Assembly (NCBI GenBank): GCA_032716605.1
Contig: CM064502.1
Location: 52,135,770 to 52,199,769, forward strand
Source: Paralithodes platypus
Lineage: Eukaryota > Arthropoda > Malacostraca > Decapoda > Lithodidae
Direction: 5' to 3'
Length of the DNA stretch: 64,000 nt
Each line of letters opens with the position of its first letter. The first letter of the stretch is position 1. Made by a program: the position numbers and the translations under genes. The notes beneath the pieces were generated by a model, which searched no databases, was not told the origin of the DNA, and was given only the letters and a program-made list of their open reading frames with translations. Shown one piece after another: positions 25,518 to 36,825 of this stretch.

Positions 25518-25683
25518 AAACACATTCGGCGCAATCATTGTGACCCTTTGATTAGTCTGTGTTCCTTTGCAACTAAAGCGCCTTCATTCAGTTGCCTCGT
25601 ACTAGAAGGCAGGCTTTGCACTTCGCTCCCATTCACTCAGCGTTGTTCCTACACTCCTTCCACGTCGTGTAGAACTCTCGCTG

Positions 25684-26075
25684 TTAAGGGAGCCAACCTC
25701 GCTTTTCTGTTCTCTTTCTTTCCTTCTTTCATTGGTTTGTATTAATTCGACCCCATTCAGCCTACTGTTTTAAGACGTTTACCCCCATCAAGGTGTCAAT
25801 ATATTCCTGGCGAGCGGTAGCGGGCCAGCATATATATATTTTTGTTTCGACAGCAAACTAAATTTGTATTTTTTTGATAGAAAAATATCTCCGGCGAAGC
25901 CGGATTTCTCCATACAATGCAGGCTCGGTATCGCTCGCCAGCAATAAATCGACACCTGGATGGGGATGGATGAACTTCTTAAAACAGTTTGCTGCATGGG
26001 GCCGAATGGATACAAGCCAGAGAAAGAGAGAAAAGGAGAGAAAGAGAGAAAAAAAAGGTGACCCCCCCCCCTTAA
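25684..26075 (-). mobile_element. Family B foldback MITE, copy B4
   Basis: TTAAGGGAGCCAACC at the left and GGTGACCCCCCCCCCTTAA at the right. Inverted core blocks, GC hairpin CCGGCGAAGCCGG and A/T hairpin are present. Confidence 0.92.
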
Positions 26076-26392
26076 CATCGGCAACTCCAAGTCATACATG
26101 TGTTGAAACCTGGAGCTATTCGTAGCACCGGATCCATCAGCTAGGCAAGGAGTGTTTTGTTGGGCCGAGCGGAGAAACACGGGTCGACACGATTCCTCCA
26201 ATTTTCCAAGAGTCCATCAGCAGTTTAGATGATGTATGAACAAGGGACAGCAATCAAGAGGCGGACGTCACCTTGTGTTGTTTACTTCTTGCACCGTCGT
26301 CGTCTATACGTCACTATAAGGCCTCGCTCTGGATTAAGGTTGTTTCGTCTACATTACCGTTTGCTCACAAGTCTTCTCTCTCTGTGAATATA

Positions 26393-26492
26393 AACACCGT
26401 ATGTGGAGGAGCACTTTATTGACGTTTCGCAGATAGCTTCTTCAGGTCACTGCGAAACGTTGTCAATAAAGTGCTCCTCCTCGTATGGTGTT
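26393..26492. mobile_element. Short foldback L
   Basis: Two ~40-bp arms, AACACCGTATGTGGAGGAGC... (26393-26432) and ...CTCCTCCTCGTATGGTGTT (26450-26492), surround a 17-bp loop. The arms include CACTTTATTGACGTTTCGCAG and its complement with a 2-3 bp indel. It may be a small MITE or the palindromic remnant of a retroelement end. Confidence 0.75.
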
Positions 26493-26525
26493 AATATTAA
26501 TTCTGTCAACTTTTCTAAGTTATTT

Positions 26526-26527
<2 letters not shown>

Positions 26528-26601
<74 letters not shown>
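26528..26601. repeat. (CT)n microsatellite
   Basis: Pure CT run of about 74 bp. Confidence 0.97.
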
Positions 26602-26606
<5 letters not shown>

Positions 26607-26948
26607 TTTCCTTGTTTTACTGAAACGTTGAATTCAGTTAGCTTAAGTTAGGTTTGGCTGATGAGTATTCACACGAGAGCCTTATTCGGCAAATGGTACC
26701 AATTTTCTGAAAACATTGTTGGACCATTTTAACTGGAATCGAAAAGTAAAGGTAAAGGTAGATTTAAGTAGAGGACAAGTGCAACTCAGAAAGCCAGAAA
26801 GAGCGTTCATGTAATTCACCTTTAGTTAAAGTTACGCTTAGTTTCAACTGGATATGTGTTTATTTATGGGCGAAATGTCCGTGGGCGAAAATACTTTAAA
26901 TCCCTGACTCCTGCCAGCTGGTCTCGCATCCAGCCGCTGGGTTATAAT

Positions 26949-26994
<46 letters not shown>

Positions 26995-27188
26995 AACAAC
27001 TTGCAGTGTCGAAAGTGCCACTGTAATAAATAACTCTTACACACACAAAAAAACACATTATGTTTATCGTCGTGAAAAGACGAAGATTTGTTTTCAATTT
27101 AGGTGATTTAATTGAATACACTCTGTCTCGAGTCGACCACCCCCAATAAAAAAATAAAAATATATACATAAAACACAAAATAAAAAGG

Positions 27189-27235
<47 letters not shown>

Positions 27236-27373
27236 TAGCTATCATTGAATACAAAAAATATTCAGTTAATTAATATTGGACATGATTAGGACTGTCAATA
27301 AATCGGACTGGAGGTAGCTTGGTAGGGGTTTGTGATTATTGTATTATATATTATATTATCGTTTGTGGCAGAT
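26602..27373. other. Non-coding, with GA and AT arrays
   Basis: (GA)n at 26952-26990 and (AT)n-(GA)n at 27191-27234; otherwise nothing recognised. Confidence 0.6.
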
Positions 27374-27741
27374 TTAAAGGGACAGGGGTTATTATGGGGG
27401 GTCTATTTATGCATGTATTAATGTATTTGTAGTTTCCTCGCTAAACCTTCATCAAAATTAAAATAACACCCCTCAAGACCCTCCTTCAAGATAAATTTGT
27501 AAATTTTTCGATAGAAAAATGTCCCAGTCGAAGGCCGTTTGCTCTTAAATTACCGGCTCGCTATCGCTCGCCAGGAAAAAATCGACACCAAAATGACACG
27601 AAAAGTCTTAATATTGACAGACATTTGGCGAAAAGTCTTACAATCGCCAAACTAATGAGCCGAACGTCATTAAATATTAAAACTAATTAGGCTAATCATG
27701 AGGAAAAACGGGGACCAGAAAAACGACCCATCTCCCCTCAA
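27374..27741 (-). mobile_element. Family A (long form) MITE, copy A9, diverged
   Basis: Left TTAAAGGGACAGGGG and right CCCATCTCCCCTCAA (TTAA decayed to TCAA). Core block GGCTCGCTATCGCTCGCC is intact and the hairpins are slightly mutated. Confidence 0.86.
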
Positions 27742-27869
27742 GCGTTATCGAAATTTAACAAATTCTAAGGTTCTTGTTTATATTATGTTGACACGTTGCC
27801 GTTCCGCAGCATTCTCTACGTGGCGGCAGCTGTTGGAGCACCGAGATGTCTCAAGTTGTTAATTAGTGC

Positions 27870-28081
<212 letters not shown>

Positions 28082-28389
28082 CACTTAATTTTCTTGTTCA
28101 TCGAGGCGAGTTATTCTGAATAATTCAACACGTTCATTTGTTCATTCACTCGTATTCTGAAGTGAGCGGTTCAAACTTAGTAACTGGGTGGCTTAAAGCG
28201 CCGTACCCCGTGAAAGTGCGTTTGTATTTACAGCGATATAATCCGATAATGGGACGATTGGAATTGTTTTACAGTACCATCGAAGCATGAGAGCAATATT
28301 AGCTGTTATGTGTAGTTAAATTATGATATTACCATAACTATAATATATTTTCTTTTTCGTTAAATCATCAGTGAGAATATATATATACC

Positions 28390-28446
<57 letters not shown>

Positions 28447-28492
28447 TACTTTACTATCTCTTCTTTCCTACTTTACTACAGCCATCTGGTCT

Positions 28493-28527
<35 letters not shown>

Positions 28528-28894
28528 CTTGTTTATTCACAAAATCATGAGAAATTATGTATGTGTGGAATATTATAGCACAATGCTCTGGACCTTTGTG
28601 AATAAATTGTTTGCTCTTTACGTAATGCAGTGTATACTCAACTTCTTCATACTATATAAAGAACTTTAGTTCGTAGTCAATGACCTGGCTTTCTTTGATA
28701 AAGCTGTTTTGATATTATACACCTTTAATTTGTTTTCAAGTTTTCAAACCGTGTTCCCAAGTCGTTTTAGCCAGGTATAACATATCGTAGTATCTTGGCG
28801 GTTGCACACGAAGACAATTTCAATCAATTCGTATCGGCAAATTTAGTGTGGTATCTTCTGAATCCATGTTTTATTAGAATTAGTCCTCCTAATA
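28082..28894. other. Non-coding, with AT arrays
   Basis: (AT)n at 28376-28444 with an internal ACCGGT, and (TA)n at 28494-28525. TTTCCTACTTTACTA-like words between them are partly duplicated. No gene. Confidence 0.65.
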
Positions 28895-29035
28895 GTCTGA
28901 TGGTGTTATGATTAGAGTGTTTAAGATCTGTATGTGGCAACCCAAGTTCGAATCCCGGGACGATCACATGGTTTCATTAATTTCATTGGGAGGTGTTTAT
29001 TGTTTGGTGTTGGGAGTGGAATTAATACAATTATA
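28895..29035 (+). mobile_element. tRNA-derived SINE-like element G3
   Basis: A-box-like TGATGGTGTTATGATTAGAG and B-box AGTTCGAATCCCGGG (about 28944-28958), followed by CACATGGTTTCATTAATTTC and ATTGGGAGGTGTTTATTG. It resembles G5 closely. Confidence 0.78.
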
Positions 29036-29117
29036 TTTATTAATATAACTTGAGCCTAATAGTATAGTTGCAAGCCCGTTCAGAGCCAAGAAGACGAGAC
29101 CAGACAGGTGTAACTGT

Positions 29118-29456
29118 TTAAGGGGAGGTTTTTAGTTTGGTCCCTAGATATCCTTCAAGCTAAAGATTACACCCCCTTGAGCCCCTTTCAAGATAAATTT
29201 GTACATTTTTCGGTAGAAAAATGTCCCGGCTGAAAGCCGGTTCCACTTAAATTACAGGCTCGCTATCGCTCGCCAGAATAAAATCGACACCTAAATGGCA
29301 CGAAAGGTCTTAAAATTGACAGAAATGTGTTGAAAGTTCTTAAAATCGTCAAAATAATGGGGACAAACGTCTTAAAATTAGAAAAACAATGGGGCTAAAC
29401 ATGAGGGAGAAAGGAGTCCAGAAAAAAAAATCCCTCCAGTGGATATCCCCCCTTAA
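29118..29456 (-). mobile_element. Family A (short form) MITE, copy A10
   Basis: TTAAGGGGAGGTTTTTAG at the left and GTGGATATCCCCCCTTAA at the right, 339 bp. The core block, GC hairpin (GGCTGAAAGCC) and A/T hairpin are present. Confidence 0.94.
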
Positions 29457-29579
29457 ATTGATGCCTCTGTTTATCTTGCAGCAAAATATAGTACCCTTTA
29501 GTAAATGGATATTGGTGACATTACAATCTTCGGTTATAGCCTGTGGTATTGTGTTCCGCGTGATATTGAATTATAGAGT

Positions 29580-30065
29580 TTAACCCCTTCTGTACCGGCG
29601 AGGTATTTTTTGTATTTTATTCTGGCTACTATATAAACGGTGTCATGCCGTTAAAAAAAGGGCCTCCAGCTATTAAGGGGAGATCTCCACTTGAGGGATT
29701 TTTTTTCTGGACCTCTTTCTCCCTCATGTTTAGCCCCATTGCTTTGGATATTATAAAACGTTGGCCCATTAGTTTAGCGATTTTAAGAACTTTCACCCCA
29801 TATTAAGACCTTTCGTGCAATTCAGGTGTCGATTTTATCCTGGCGAGCGATAGCGAGCCTGTAATTTAAGAGGAACCGGCTCTCAGCCGGGCATTTTTCT
29901 ACCGAAAAATTTACAAATTTATCTTGAAAGGGGGTCTAGGGGGTGTAATTTTAAGATTGATGGAATTCTAGGGAACGAACTAAAAACCTCCCCTTAACAG
30001 GCTTCGAACTATCTCGTTTGACCATTTTTACTACCACAGATCCTTCTTAAACTGCACAAAATCAC
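29580..30065 (+). mobile_element. Family C MITE, copy C5, interrupted
   Basis: Left end TTAACCCCTTCTGTACCGG matches C3. At 29673 a family A element (A11) is inserted at a TTAA. C-type sequence (ACTATCTCGTTTGACC, CACAGATCCTTCTTAAACTG) resumes at about 30003. The right terminus is missing after about 30065. Confidence 0.72.
29673..29997 (+). mobile_element. Family A (short form) MITE, copy A11, nested in C5
   Basis: 325 bp from TTAAGGGGAGATCTCC to AACCTCCCCTTAA. Core block and hairpins are present; the internal units are partly deleted, like A13. Confidence 0.94.
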
Positions 30066-30505
30066 ATACATAATTATAGTTTGAATATAACTAAAAAGAC
30101 TTACAAGAAGAGTAAATAAAATGACCCAAGACGTTTATTGCTATTTGTTGTGACGTTATCAATACCTAAAAAACCAAAAGATATTCCCAGAAGAAAGTTG
30201 CCGGTCGAAAGTTCCCCGCCAACTCCCCGGTATGACTCCGGTGATGTTTACACAGGAGGGCCGAGTGTCTCACCAAGTAAAGCAAGTCGGGGGCTACAAG
30301 AAACCAAAGGGAATGATAAATGATGTGCTTAGAACCTACACGATTTTAATACGACACGAGTCAACATTATCAAGAAATAATTTAAAAGGTCAGAACGGAG
30401 ATTCACTATAGCTTCTTTATAATGCGACATCAGTGAACAAGATTAATATTTGTTCATCCGTTAGCGTTCGTTGTATATGATTCGGTGTACCGCCGGACTG
30501 TTATA
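30066..30505. other. Unassigned stretch
   Basis: A 61-aa frame at 30138-30323 looks less repetitive than most but matches nothing I recognise. No other feature. Confidence 0.4.
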
Positions 30506-30884
30506 TTAAGGGGAGATGGGTCGTTTTTCTGGTCCCCTCTCTCCCTTGTGTTAAGCCCCATTTGTTTTGAGATTACAAGACGTTCGGCCCATTCGCTTGG
30601 CGATTTTAACATCTTTCGCCCCATTTCGTTGTCAATATTAAGACCTTTCGTGCTATTTAGGTGTCGATTGTTTTTCTGGCGAACGATAGTGAGCCTGTAA
30701 TTTTGGAAGAACCGGTCTTCGGCCGAGATATTTTTCTACCGAAAAATTTACACATTATTCTAGAAGGGGGATATAATGGATTTTTTTTTTTTTTTATAAG
30801 TTTGATGGAGGTCTAGGGAGGAAACTAAACAAATAATATATATATATGAAATAATCGACCAAACAGTAATCCATCGCCCGTTAA
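30506..30884 (+). mobile_element. Family A (long form) MITE, copy A12
   Basis: TTAAGGGGAGATGGGTCG at the left and CATCGCCCGTTAA at the right. Its right-hand TTAA (30881-30884) is also the left TTAA of A13. Confidence 0.93.
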
Positions 30885-31206
30885 GGGGAGATCTCCACGT
30901 GAGGGATTTTTTTCTTGACTCCTTTCTCCCTCATGTTTAGCCCCATTGCTTTTGATATTATAAAACGTTTGCCCCATTAGTTTAGCGATTTTAAGAACTT
31001 TCACCCCATATTAAGACCTTTCGTGCAATTCAGTTGTCGATTTTATCCTGGCGAGCGATAGCGAGCCTGTAATTTAAGAGGAACCGGCCTTTGGCCGGGA
31101 CATTTTTCTACCGAAAAATGTACAAATTTATCTTGAAAGGGACTCAATGGGGTGTAATTTTAAGCTTGATGGAGGTCTAGGGAACAAACTAAATACCTCC
31201 CCTTAA
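30881..31206 (+). mobile_element. Family A (short form) MITE, copy A13
   Basis: 326 bp, TTAAGGGGAGATCTCC to ATACCTCCCCTTAA. It shares TTAA with A12 on the left and A14 on the right. It carries the same internal unit deletion as A11, so the two are sister copies. Confidence 0.94.
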
Positions 31207-31538
31207 GGGGAGGTTTTTAGTTAGTTCGCTAGACTTCCATCAAGCTTAACATTACAGACCCTAGACCCCCTTTCAAGATAAATTTGTAAATTTTTCGGTA
31301 GAAAAATGTCCCGGCCGAAAGCCACTTCCTCTTAAATTACAGGCTCGCTATCGCTCGCCAGGATTTTGTTTACATCTAAATGGCACGAAAAGTCTTAAAA
31401 TTGACAGAAATGGGGCGAAAGTTCTTAAAATCACCAAAGTAATGAGGCGAACGTCTTAAAATATCAAAAGCAATGGGGCTAACCATGAGGGAGAAAGGGG
31501 TCAAGAAAAAAATCTCTCCAGTGGAAATCTCCCCTTAA
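31203..31538 (-). mobile_element. Family A (short form) MITE, copy A14
   Basis: TTAAGGGGAGGTTTTTAG to AAATCTCCCCTTAA, opposite orientation to A13 and sharing its TTAA at 31203-31206. Core block and hairpins are present. Confidence 0.94.
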
Positions 31539-31569
31539 TAGAATCACAGGTGCTCATATCCCTCCTAAT

Positions 31570-31700
31570 AAATCACTATATAAATCACTATATAAATCAC
31601 TATATAAATCACTATATAAATCACTATATAAATCACTATATAAATCACTATATAAATCACTATATAAATCCCTATATAAATCACTACGTAAATCACTACA
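31570..31700. repeat. 12-bp minisatellite
   Basis: About 10 copies of AATCACTATATA, ending in variants with CACTACGTA. The unit is a multiple of 3, so it makes a repetitive artefactual frame. Confidence 0.94.
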
Positions 31701-31889
31701 GTAACTCCCCCAGTGCTTAGACAGTAGAAGCCGACTCAATAGAATCACACGTACTCATATCCCTGAAAATAACCCAGTGCGATACCTCCCTTAGGCCCAG
31801 ACCGTATGAGTGGAGTCCCTAGAGGCGTGGCCCAGCGAACTACGTATGGGAACAGCTCACTCGTCTAATGATCACCTTCCGTCCCTTTG

Positions 31890-32104
31890 CTATAGTCTAT
31901 TCGCTGTAAGTAGGCGAGAAATCATGGCCTCTATCCTCTGTAACTCAAAAAGGGCTAGAGCAAATTGGCTGTAAAGTTCCACATCTATTCTTTGACTGAC
32001 CCTTCCCAAATGGTAGAAATATTAGCTCGATTACTCTAATCATTTTTCAGTTACAGAGGTTAGAGGTCAGGATTTCTCGCCTATTTACAGCGAATAGACT
32101 ATAG
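31890..32104. mobile_element. MITE M (single copy, long inverted arms)
   Basis: Arms of about 62 bp: CTATAGTCTATTCGCTGTAA... (31890-31951) and ...TTACAGCGAATAGACTATAG (32043-32104), with a ~90-bp loop. Ends read TA|TAGTC...GACTA|TA, consistent with a TA target duplication as in Tc1/mariner-type MITEs. No second copy seen here. Confidence 0.82.
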
Positions 32105-32634
32105 CCGGAAAATGACGCCAGATTTGTGAAGGCGGGTGATTTATTTCTCCAGATGATGACAGCCCCGATCAACACAGCGAAGAAAGATAGAGATAGAAAG
32201 ATGATTATGTGTGAGCAGGAGTCTCAACCCAATATATATAAACATTAGCTGCCATGTTGTCTACCTTTGACTGTGAATCATGATGCACATCGAACTGTGA
32301 ATATCTTACTCAGCCTTTCTTCTGCATGCGATCTGTGGTATTATATAAATGCACAGTTGGCCATAAAAATCTGTTCCTCGTCGTGATCTTATGTATGCAA
32401 GTAAATATAGTATGAATTAATTGCGAGTGGTCTCTTTAAATTATCAGTTGACTAGTCAAATGAGTTTACCACTGCATAAGAAACTACACACGTAATGCAA
32501 TCCTGCGCATTATATTTCCATGTATAAAATCACGGAGAGAAACAAAACTTACGTGGTCAACTGTACATTACCACGGCAAAAGTAAATACACCACTGACAA
32601 AATAAACGTAACACTTCTTGTTGCCTATCAATGC
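32105..32634. other. Non-coding AT-rich stretch
   Basis: No feature recognised. Confidence 0.5.
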
Positions 32635-33016
32635 TTAAGGGGGGTGACCTGCTTTTTGTTATTTCTGTCCCTTTCTCTCTTTCTCTGGCTTGTATCCATT
32701 CGGCCCAATTCAGCCAATTATTTTAAGACGTTTATTCCCATATAGGTGTCAATTTCTTCCTGGCGAGCGATAGCGAGCCAGCATTATATGAAGAAATCCG
32801 GCTTCGCCGAAGAAATTTTTCTATCGAAAAATGTACAAATTTAGCTTGCTGTCAAACAAAAATAATAAATATGCTGGCTCGCTACCGCTCACCAGTAAAA
32901 AAATGTACACCTGGATGGGGATAAAAGTCTTAAAACAGTAGGCTGAATGGGGCCAAATGGATACAAGCCAGAGAAAGATAGAAAAGGACAGAACAAAAAC
33001 AGGTCACCCCCCTTAA
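32635..33016 (+). mobile_element. Family B foldback MITE, copy B5
   Basis: TTAAGGGGGGTGACCTG to CAGGTCACCCCCCTTAA: 17-18 bp perfect inverted termini. Core GGCGAGCGATAGCGAGCC at the left and GGCTCGCTACCGCTCACC at the right; GC hairpin and A/T hairpin between. With B6 this is the best preserved B copy. Confidence 0.95.
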
Positions 33017-33424
33017 GGTAACGAAACGTTCCCTCCGCACACGGCTCCTCCTTGCGTCGATTATACGGTATATAAGAGGGGTGCCCATCATCGATTGTTT
33101 GGTAGGTGTTTTGTTCCTTGGCTGATGATGATGATGGGTGTTGGCTGGGTGTGTATGCCTTGTGGAAATCTGGGAAGTTTAGGGATATTTCGGTATAAAC
33201 TCATGCAAATTAATTGCTTTCATCGCTATGTATCATTAGGTTCCTGTATTTTGGGTTATACATACATAATTGGTATTCATGCTTAGTGTAACCATATCTG
33301 AGCATTAGTCGTTTGTATCTATAGACCATTTGGGGTTAAATGGTTATAACACATCTTTACGAATCCTTCAATCCAGTACGCCCTAATCATTTTCATATAC
33401 ATTCGGCCCACCACCGAACCACCG
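33017..33424. other. Unassigned stretch
   Basis: A short GATGATGATG tract near 33124 and a 63-aa frame of no recognisable family. Confidence 0.45.
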
Positions 33425-33742
33425 TGTGTTTCCTAAACTTCCATCAAGCTTGAAATTACACCCCCTTGACCCCCTTTCAAGATAAATTTGTACATTTTTG
33501 GGTAGAAAAATGTCCCGGCCGAAGGCCGGTTCCTCTTAAATTACAGGCTCGCTATCGCTCGCCAGGAAAAAATTGACACCTAAATGGGACGACAGGTCTT
33601 AAAAGTGACATAAATGGGGTGAAAGTTCTTAAAATCGCCAAACTAATTGGGCGAACGCCTTAAAATCTCGAAAGCAATGGGGCTAAACATGAGGGAGAAA
33701 GGGGTAAAGACAAAAATCCCTCAAGTGGAAATCTCCCCTTAA
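33425..33742 (-). mobile_element. Family A (short form) MITE, copy A15, left end lost
   Basis: Right end AAATCTCCCCTTAA is intact; the left starts inside the element at GTTTCCTAAACTTCC. The GC hairpin CCCGGCCGAAGGCCGG and core are perfect. Confidence 0.9.
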
Positions 33743-34847
33743 TTTATAATGCATGTCTTGGACCAAGAGAGCTTAGAAATAATATTTCAATTAACCCTTC
33801 ATATTTGGTAACCATCTATGCTTCTATGCAATCAAAACCAACATAATTGCTTTATGGATGTAAGACTATGTACATTACTAATTATACTTTGTATTATATA
33901 TTTATTATTACAATAATAAGTCATAAATCGACCCCATTGACTATATATGTATAATGAAAGTCTTAGTTGTATGCAATCACCTATGACAATGCTTTCAGCC
34001 ATTTTTATGCAAGTAGGTATTCAAATGTTCATAAACAAAGTATACAGTATATTTATGATCAAATGTTGAGCGGTTGATTGAACAGATAAATAACACATAA
34101 CAATCTGCAATCGCATTACATTTATGTATCTTCATTGCCTAATGTGCATGGCCACATCTTCACGGGAATTACGGCGTCTAGAAAAAAAACAAAAATGCGT
34201 AAAATCGCGAATACGTAGCAAGCTTTCATTGTATGGGCGACTGTACCTCATCACGGTAATCATTTTAATATGTTTCCCTTTACCTTCTTGCAAATAAAAT
34301 CTATGCATGGTTTACTAGTTCTGTTAAACGTCTAACATAATTATAAATCAAACATTCAATTAACGACATATTTAAAAGGTTCAAAATGATCTTCCTCGTC
34401 AACTCCTTTTACAATTATCTACTTGATTTGACCCTTCAGATGACTTTCTAAAATAATCAGCTATTATCATACGATTTGTCTCTGACTGAGTTGCACAAGT
34501 GCTCCTTCCAAATGTCTAACCCTAGGATAAATTGTTTAGTACAATATTATCTTTTACACAACCAGTGAACACTGTACTGTAACTAACTTCCAATATTGCT
34601 TTTACATTTACCTATTACTTGAAATCGTTCAAACACAACTGGCCAAGTATTCTAATTCAATTCCATCCACTTTCGATCACCAACTTCATTCTGACTCCCT
34701 TTACTTGGCTATTTCCGCATTGTTTTCGGTAACTATATTGAAGACATTCACATTTTTCAGATCACGTGAGTCTAGCACCTCGCAGGTCGGAGTTCACGAG
34801 AGAAGTTGTCAGAAAAGTAGTGGTGTGATTTATCCTGAAAGTAGATT
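33743..34847. other. Non-coding AT-rich stretch
   Basis: About 1.1 kb without repeats shared in the window and without a credible frame. Confidence 0.5.
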
Positions 34848-35052
34848 TTCATAAGGGCCTTTTCATGCCAATTTTGATCTGCAATAAAAATGTTGCAATA
34901 TTTTGAGAATAGTGTGTACGGTACTTGTATCGACAACTAAGTGGAAGGCAGATTATTATAGGAACATAAAACACAGTAAATTTCGATATGTGTCGGATCA
35001 AAATTGCTGATCGAAAATTACCGGAAAAGTCGCTTGTGTGATTGAGCTCCAT
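34848..35052 (-). mobile_element. Family F MITE, copy F2, diverged
   Basis: The minus strand starts TCACACAAGCGACTTTTCCG then TTTTCGATCAGCAA, matching F1 (TCACACGAGCGATTTTTCCG then TTTTCGATGAACAA). The other end is eroded. A 113-aa frame across it is not a recognised protein. Confidence 0.6.
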
Positions 35053-35619
35053 AGCAAATCGGCCGCTCCCCTCGCCTGTTCCCCCACCATATCCGCCCCC
35101 TCCACCAGCGCTCAGGTGAACTCCCCCAGGTACACAAAACACCGCTCTTATTAGGGACTCCCGCCGCCATTTTCTCCCCTTACCTGTCATGACAATCTGG
35201 GGGTCGATATTTTTAGAATTTATCGTCCTGACATTATAAGGGGAGGTTATTGTCGTGTACCTTACATTCTGACAATATTTTCTCGGGTAGAGTACAGTAT
35301 ATGTATTGTTGCATTATATATTTATTGCTGTAGGTACACTATTCCTTTTACTTTATGTTTGGGAAAATTATATATAATTTGAAACAAAGTGGAGGAGGTT
35401 TCAAAATGGAGACTGGGCAAGGAAAGAGTAGCTATCGACATGGCGGATAGGAGGGTGTGGTATGTGTCCTATTATTGTACTTCCACTGAACGGCCATATT
35501 CCATACTATGACCTCAGTGAAATATTTGGCGTTATTTAATAAACATATAGAAAACAAAAATCTTTTAGAAATTAAGACAGTACCGGTATATATTATTATT
35601 TCGATAAGAAACAATAAGC
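35053..35619. other. Non-coding stretch
   Basis: Contains an orphan terminus-like ATAAGGGGAGGTTAT near 35237 with no element body behind it. Nothing else seen. Confidence 0.5.
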
Positions 35620-35943
35620 TTAAGGGGAGGTATTTACTTTGTTCCCTAGACCTCCATCAAGCTTAAAATGATACCCCCTTGAGTCCCTTTCAAGATAAAT
35701 GTGTACATATTTCGGTAGAAAAATTTCCCGGCCATAGGCCGGTTCCTCTTAAATTACAGGCTCGCTATCGCTCGCCAGGATAAAATCGACACTTGAATGG
35801 CACGAAAGGTCTTAATATGGGGTGAAAGTTCTTAAAATCGCTAAATTAATGGGGCAAACGTTTTATAATATCAAAAGCAATGGGGCTAAACATGAGGGAG
35901 AAAGGGGTCAAGAAAAAAATCCCTCAAGTGGAGATCTCCCCTA
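35620..35943 (-). mobile_element. Family A (short form) MITE, copy A16
   Basis: TTAAGGGGAGGTATTTAC at the left; right end GAGATCTCCCCTAG with the TTAA decayed. It closely resembles A24 (58307-58632), including the GGTCTTAATATGGGGTGAAA deletion. Confidence 0.92.
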
Positions 35944-35999
35944 GCCTTAGCTGGATATGGGATATAATTATGTGTCAACCTGTTAACAAAATAAAAAAA

Positions 36000-36243
36000 A
36001 AATACAACCACCGCCACTACCACAACAACTACTAATGTACGAAAATAAAAAATACAACCACCGCCACTACCACAACAACTACTAATGTACGAAAATAAGA
36101 AATACAACCACCGCCACTACCACAACAACTACTAATGTACGAAAATAAGAAATACAACCACCGCCACTACCACAACAACTACTAATGTACGAAAATAAAA
36201 AATACAACCACCGCCACTACCACAACAACTACTAATGTACGAT
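36000..36243. repeat. 50-bp minisatellite
   Basis: Five near-identical copies of a unit starting AATACAACCACCGCCACTAC and ending AATGTACGAAAATA. Few differences between copies, so recent. Confidence 0.96.
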
Positions 36244-36333
36244 AATTATACACGTTTCTGTTATGTTCCCAAACGTAACTACAAGAACAGTCTGAAGATA
36301 TTTGTTGTACATTCAATACTCTTACACCAGCTC

Positions 36334-36647
36334 TTAAGGGGAGATTTCCACTCGAGGGATTTTTTTCTGGATCCCTTTCTCCCTCATATTTAGCCCCATT
36401 GAATTTGAGATTTTAAGACGTTCGCCCCATTAGTTTGACGATGTTAAGAACTTTCGCCCTATTTATGTCACTTCTAAGATCTTTCGTGCCATTTAGGTGT
36501 CGATTTTTTCCTGGCCAGCGGTAGCGAGCCTCCGGCCGGAACATTTTTCTACCGAAAAATGTACAAATTTATCTTGAAAGGGGGTCTAGAGGGTGTAATT
36601 TTAAGCTGGATGAAAACGCAGGGAACAAACTAAATACCTCCCCTTAA
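36334..36647 (+). mobile_element. Family A (short form) MITE, copy A17
   Basis: TTAAGGGGAGATTTCC to ATACCTCCCCTTAA, 314 bp. A small deletion removed the left half of the GC hairpin (GCGAGCCTCCGGCCGG), so only one arm remains. Confidence 0.92.
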
Positions 36648-36825
36648 CAGGCTATAAAATTGCCAAGTATATGTAATGTCTTCTTTTACCCAGGGTTTTG
36701 ATATATAATTCCATTTTTCGTTTCTATAATTAATGAACAAAAATATAAGGAACTAATCATGTTGAAGAAGTTCATCCGCAATTCTACACAACTACAGATT
36801 ATTGCACTCGACAACTGTTATAGGG

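Noticed and set aside
26393..26492. Hammerhead ribozyme
   Set aside because: CTGAAGA and GAAAC words fit a core, but I could not draw a credible stem II or closed stem I/III; kept only as a low-interest structure test.
34849..35190. 113-aa minus-strand frame with a Gly-rich segment
   Set aside because: It overlaps diverged MITE F2 and shows no recognisable domain or codon signal.
35230..35260. Possible extra family A element (ATAAGGGGAGGTTAT)
   Set aside because: Only a terminus-like string; no core, hairpins or opposite end nearby.
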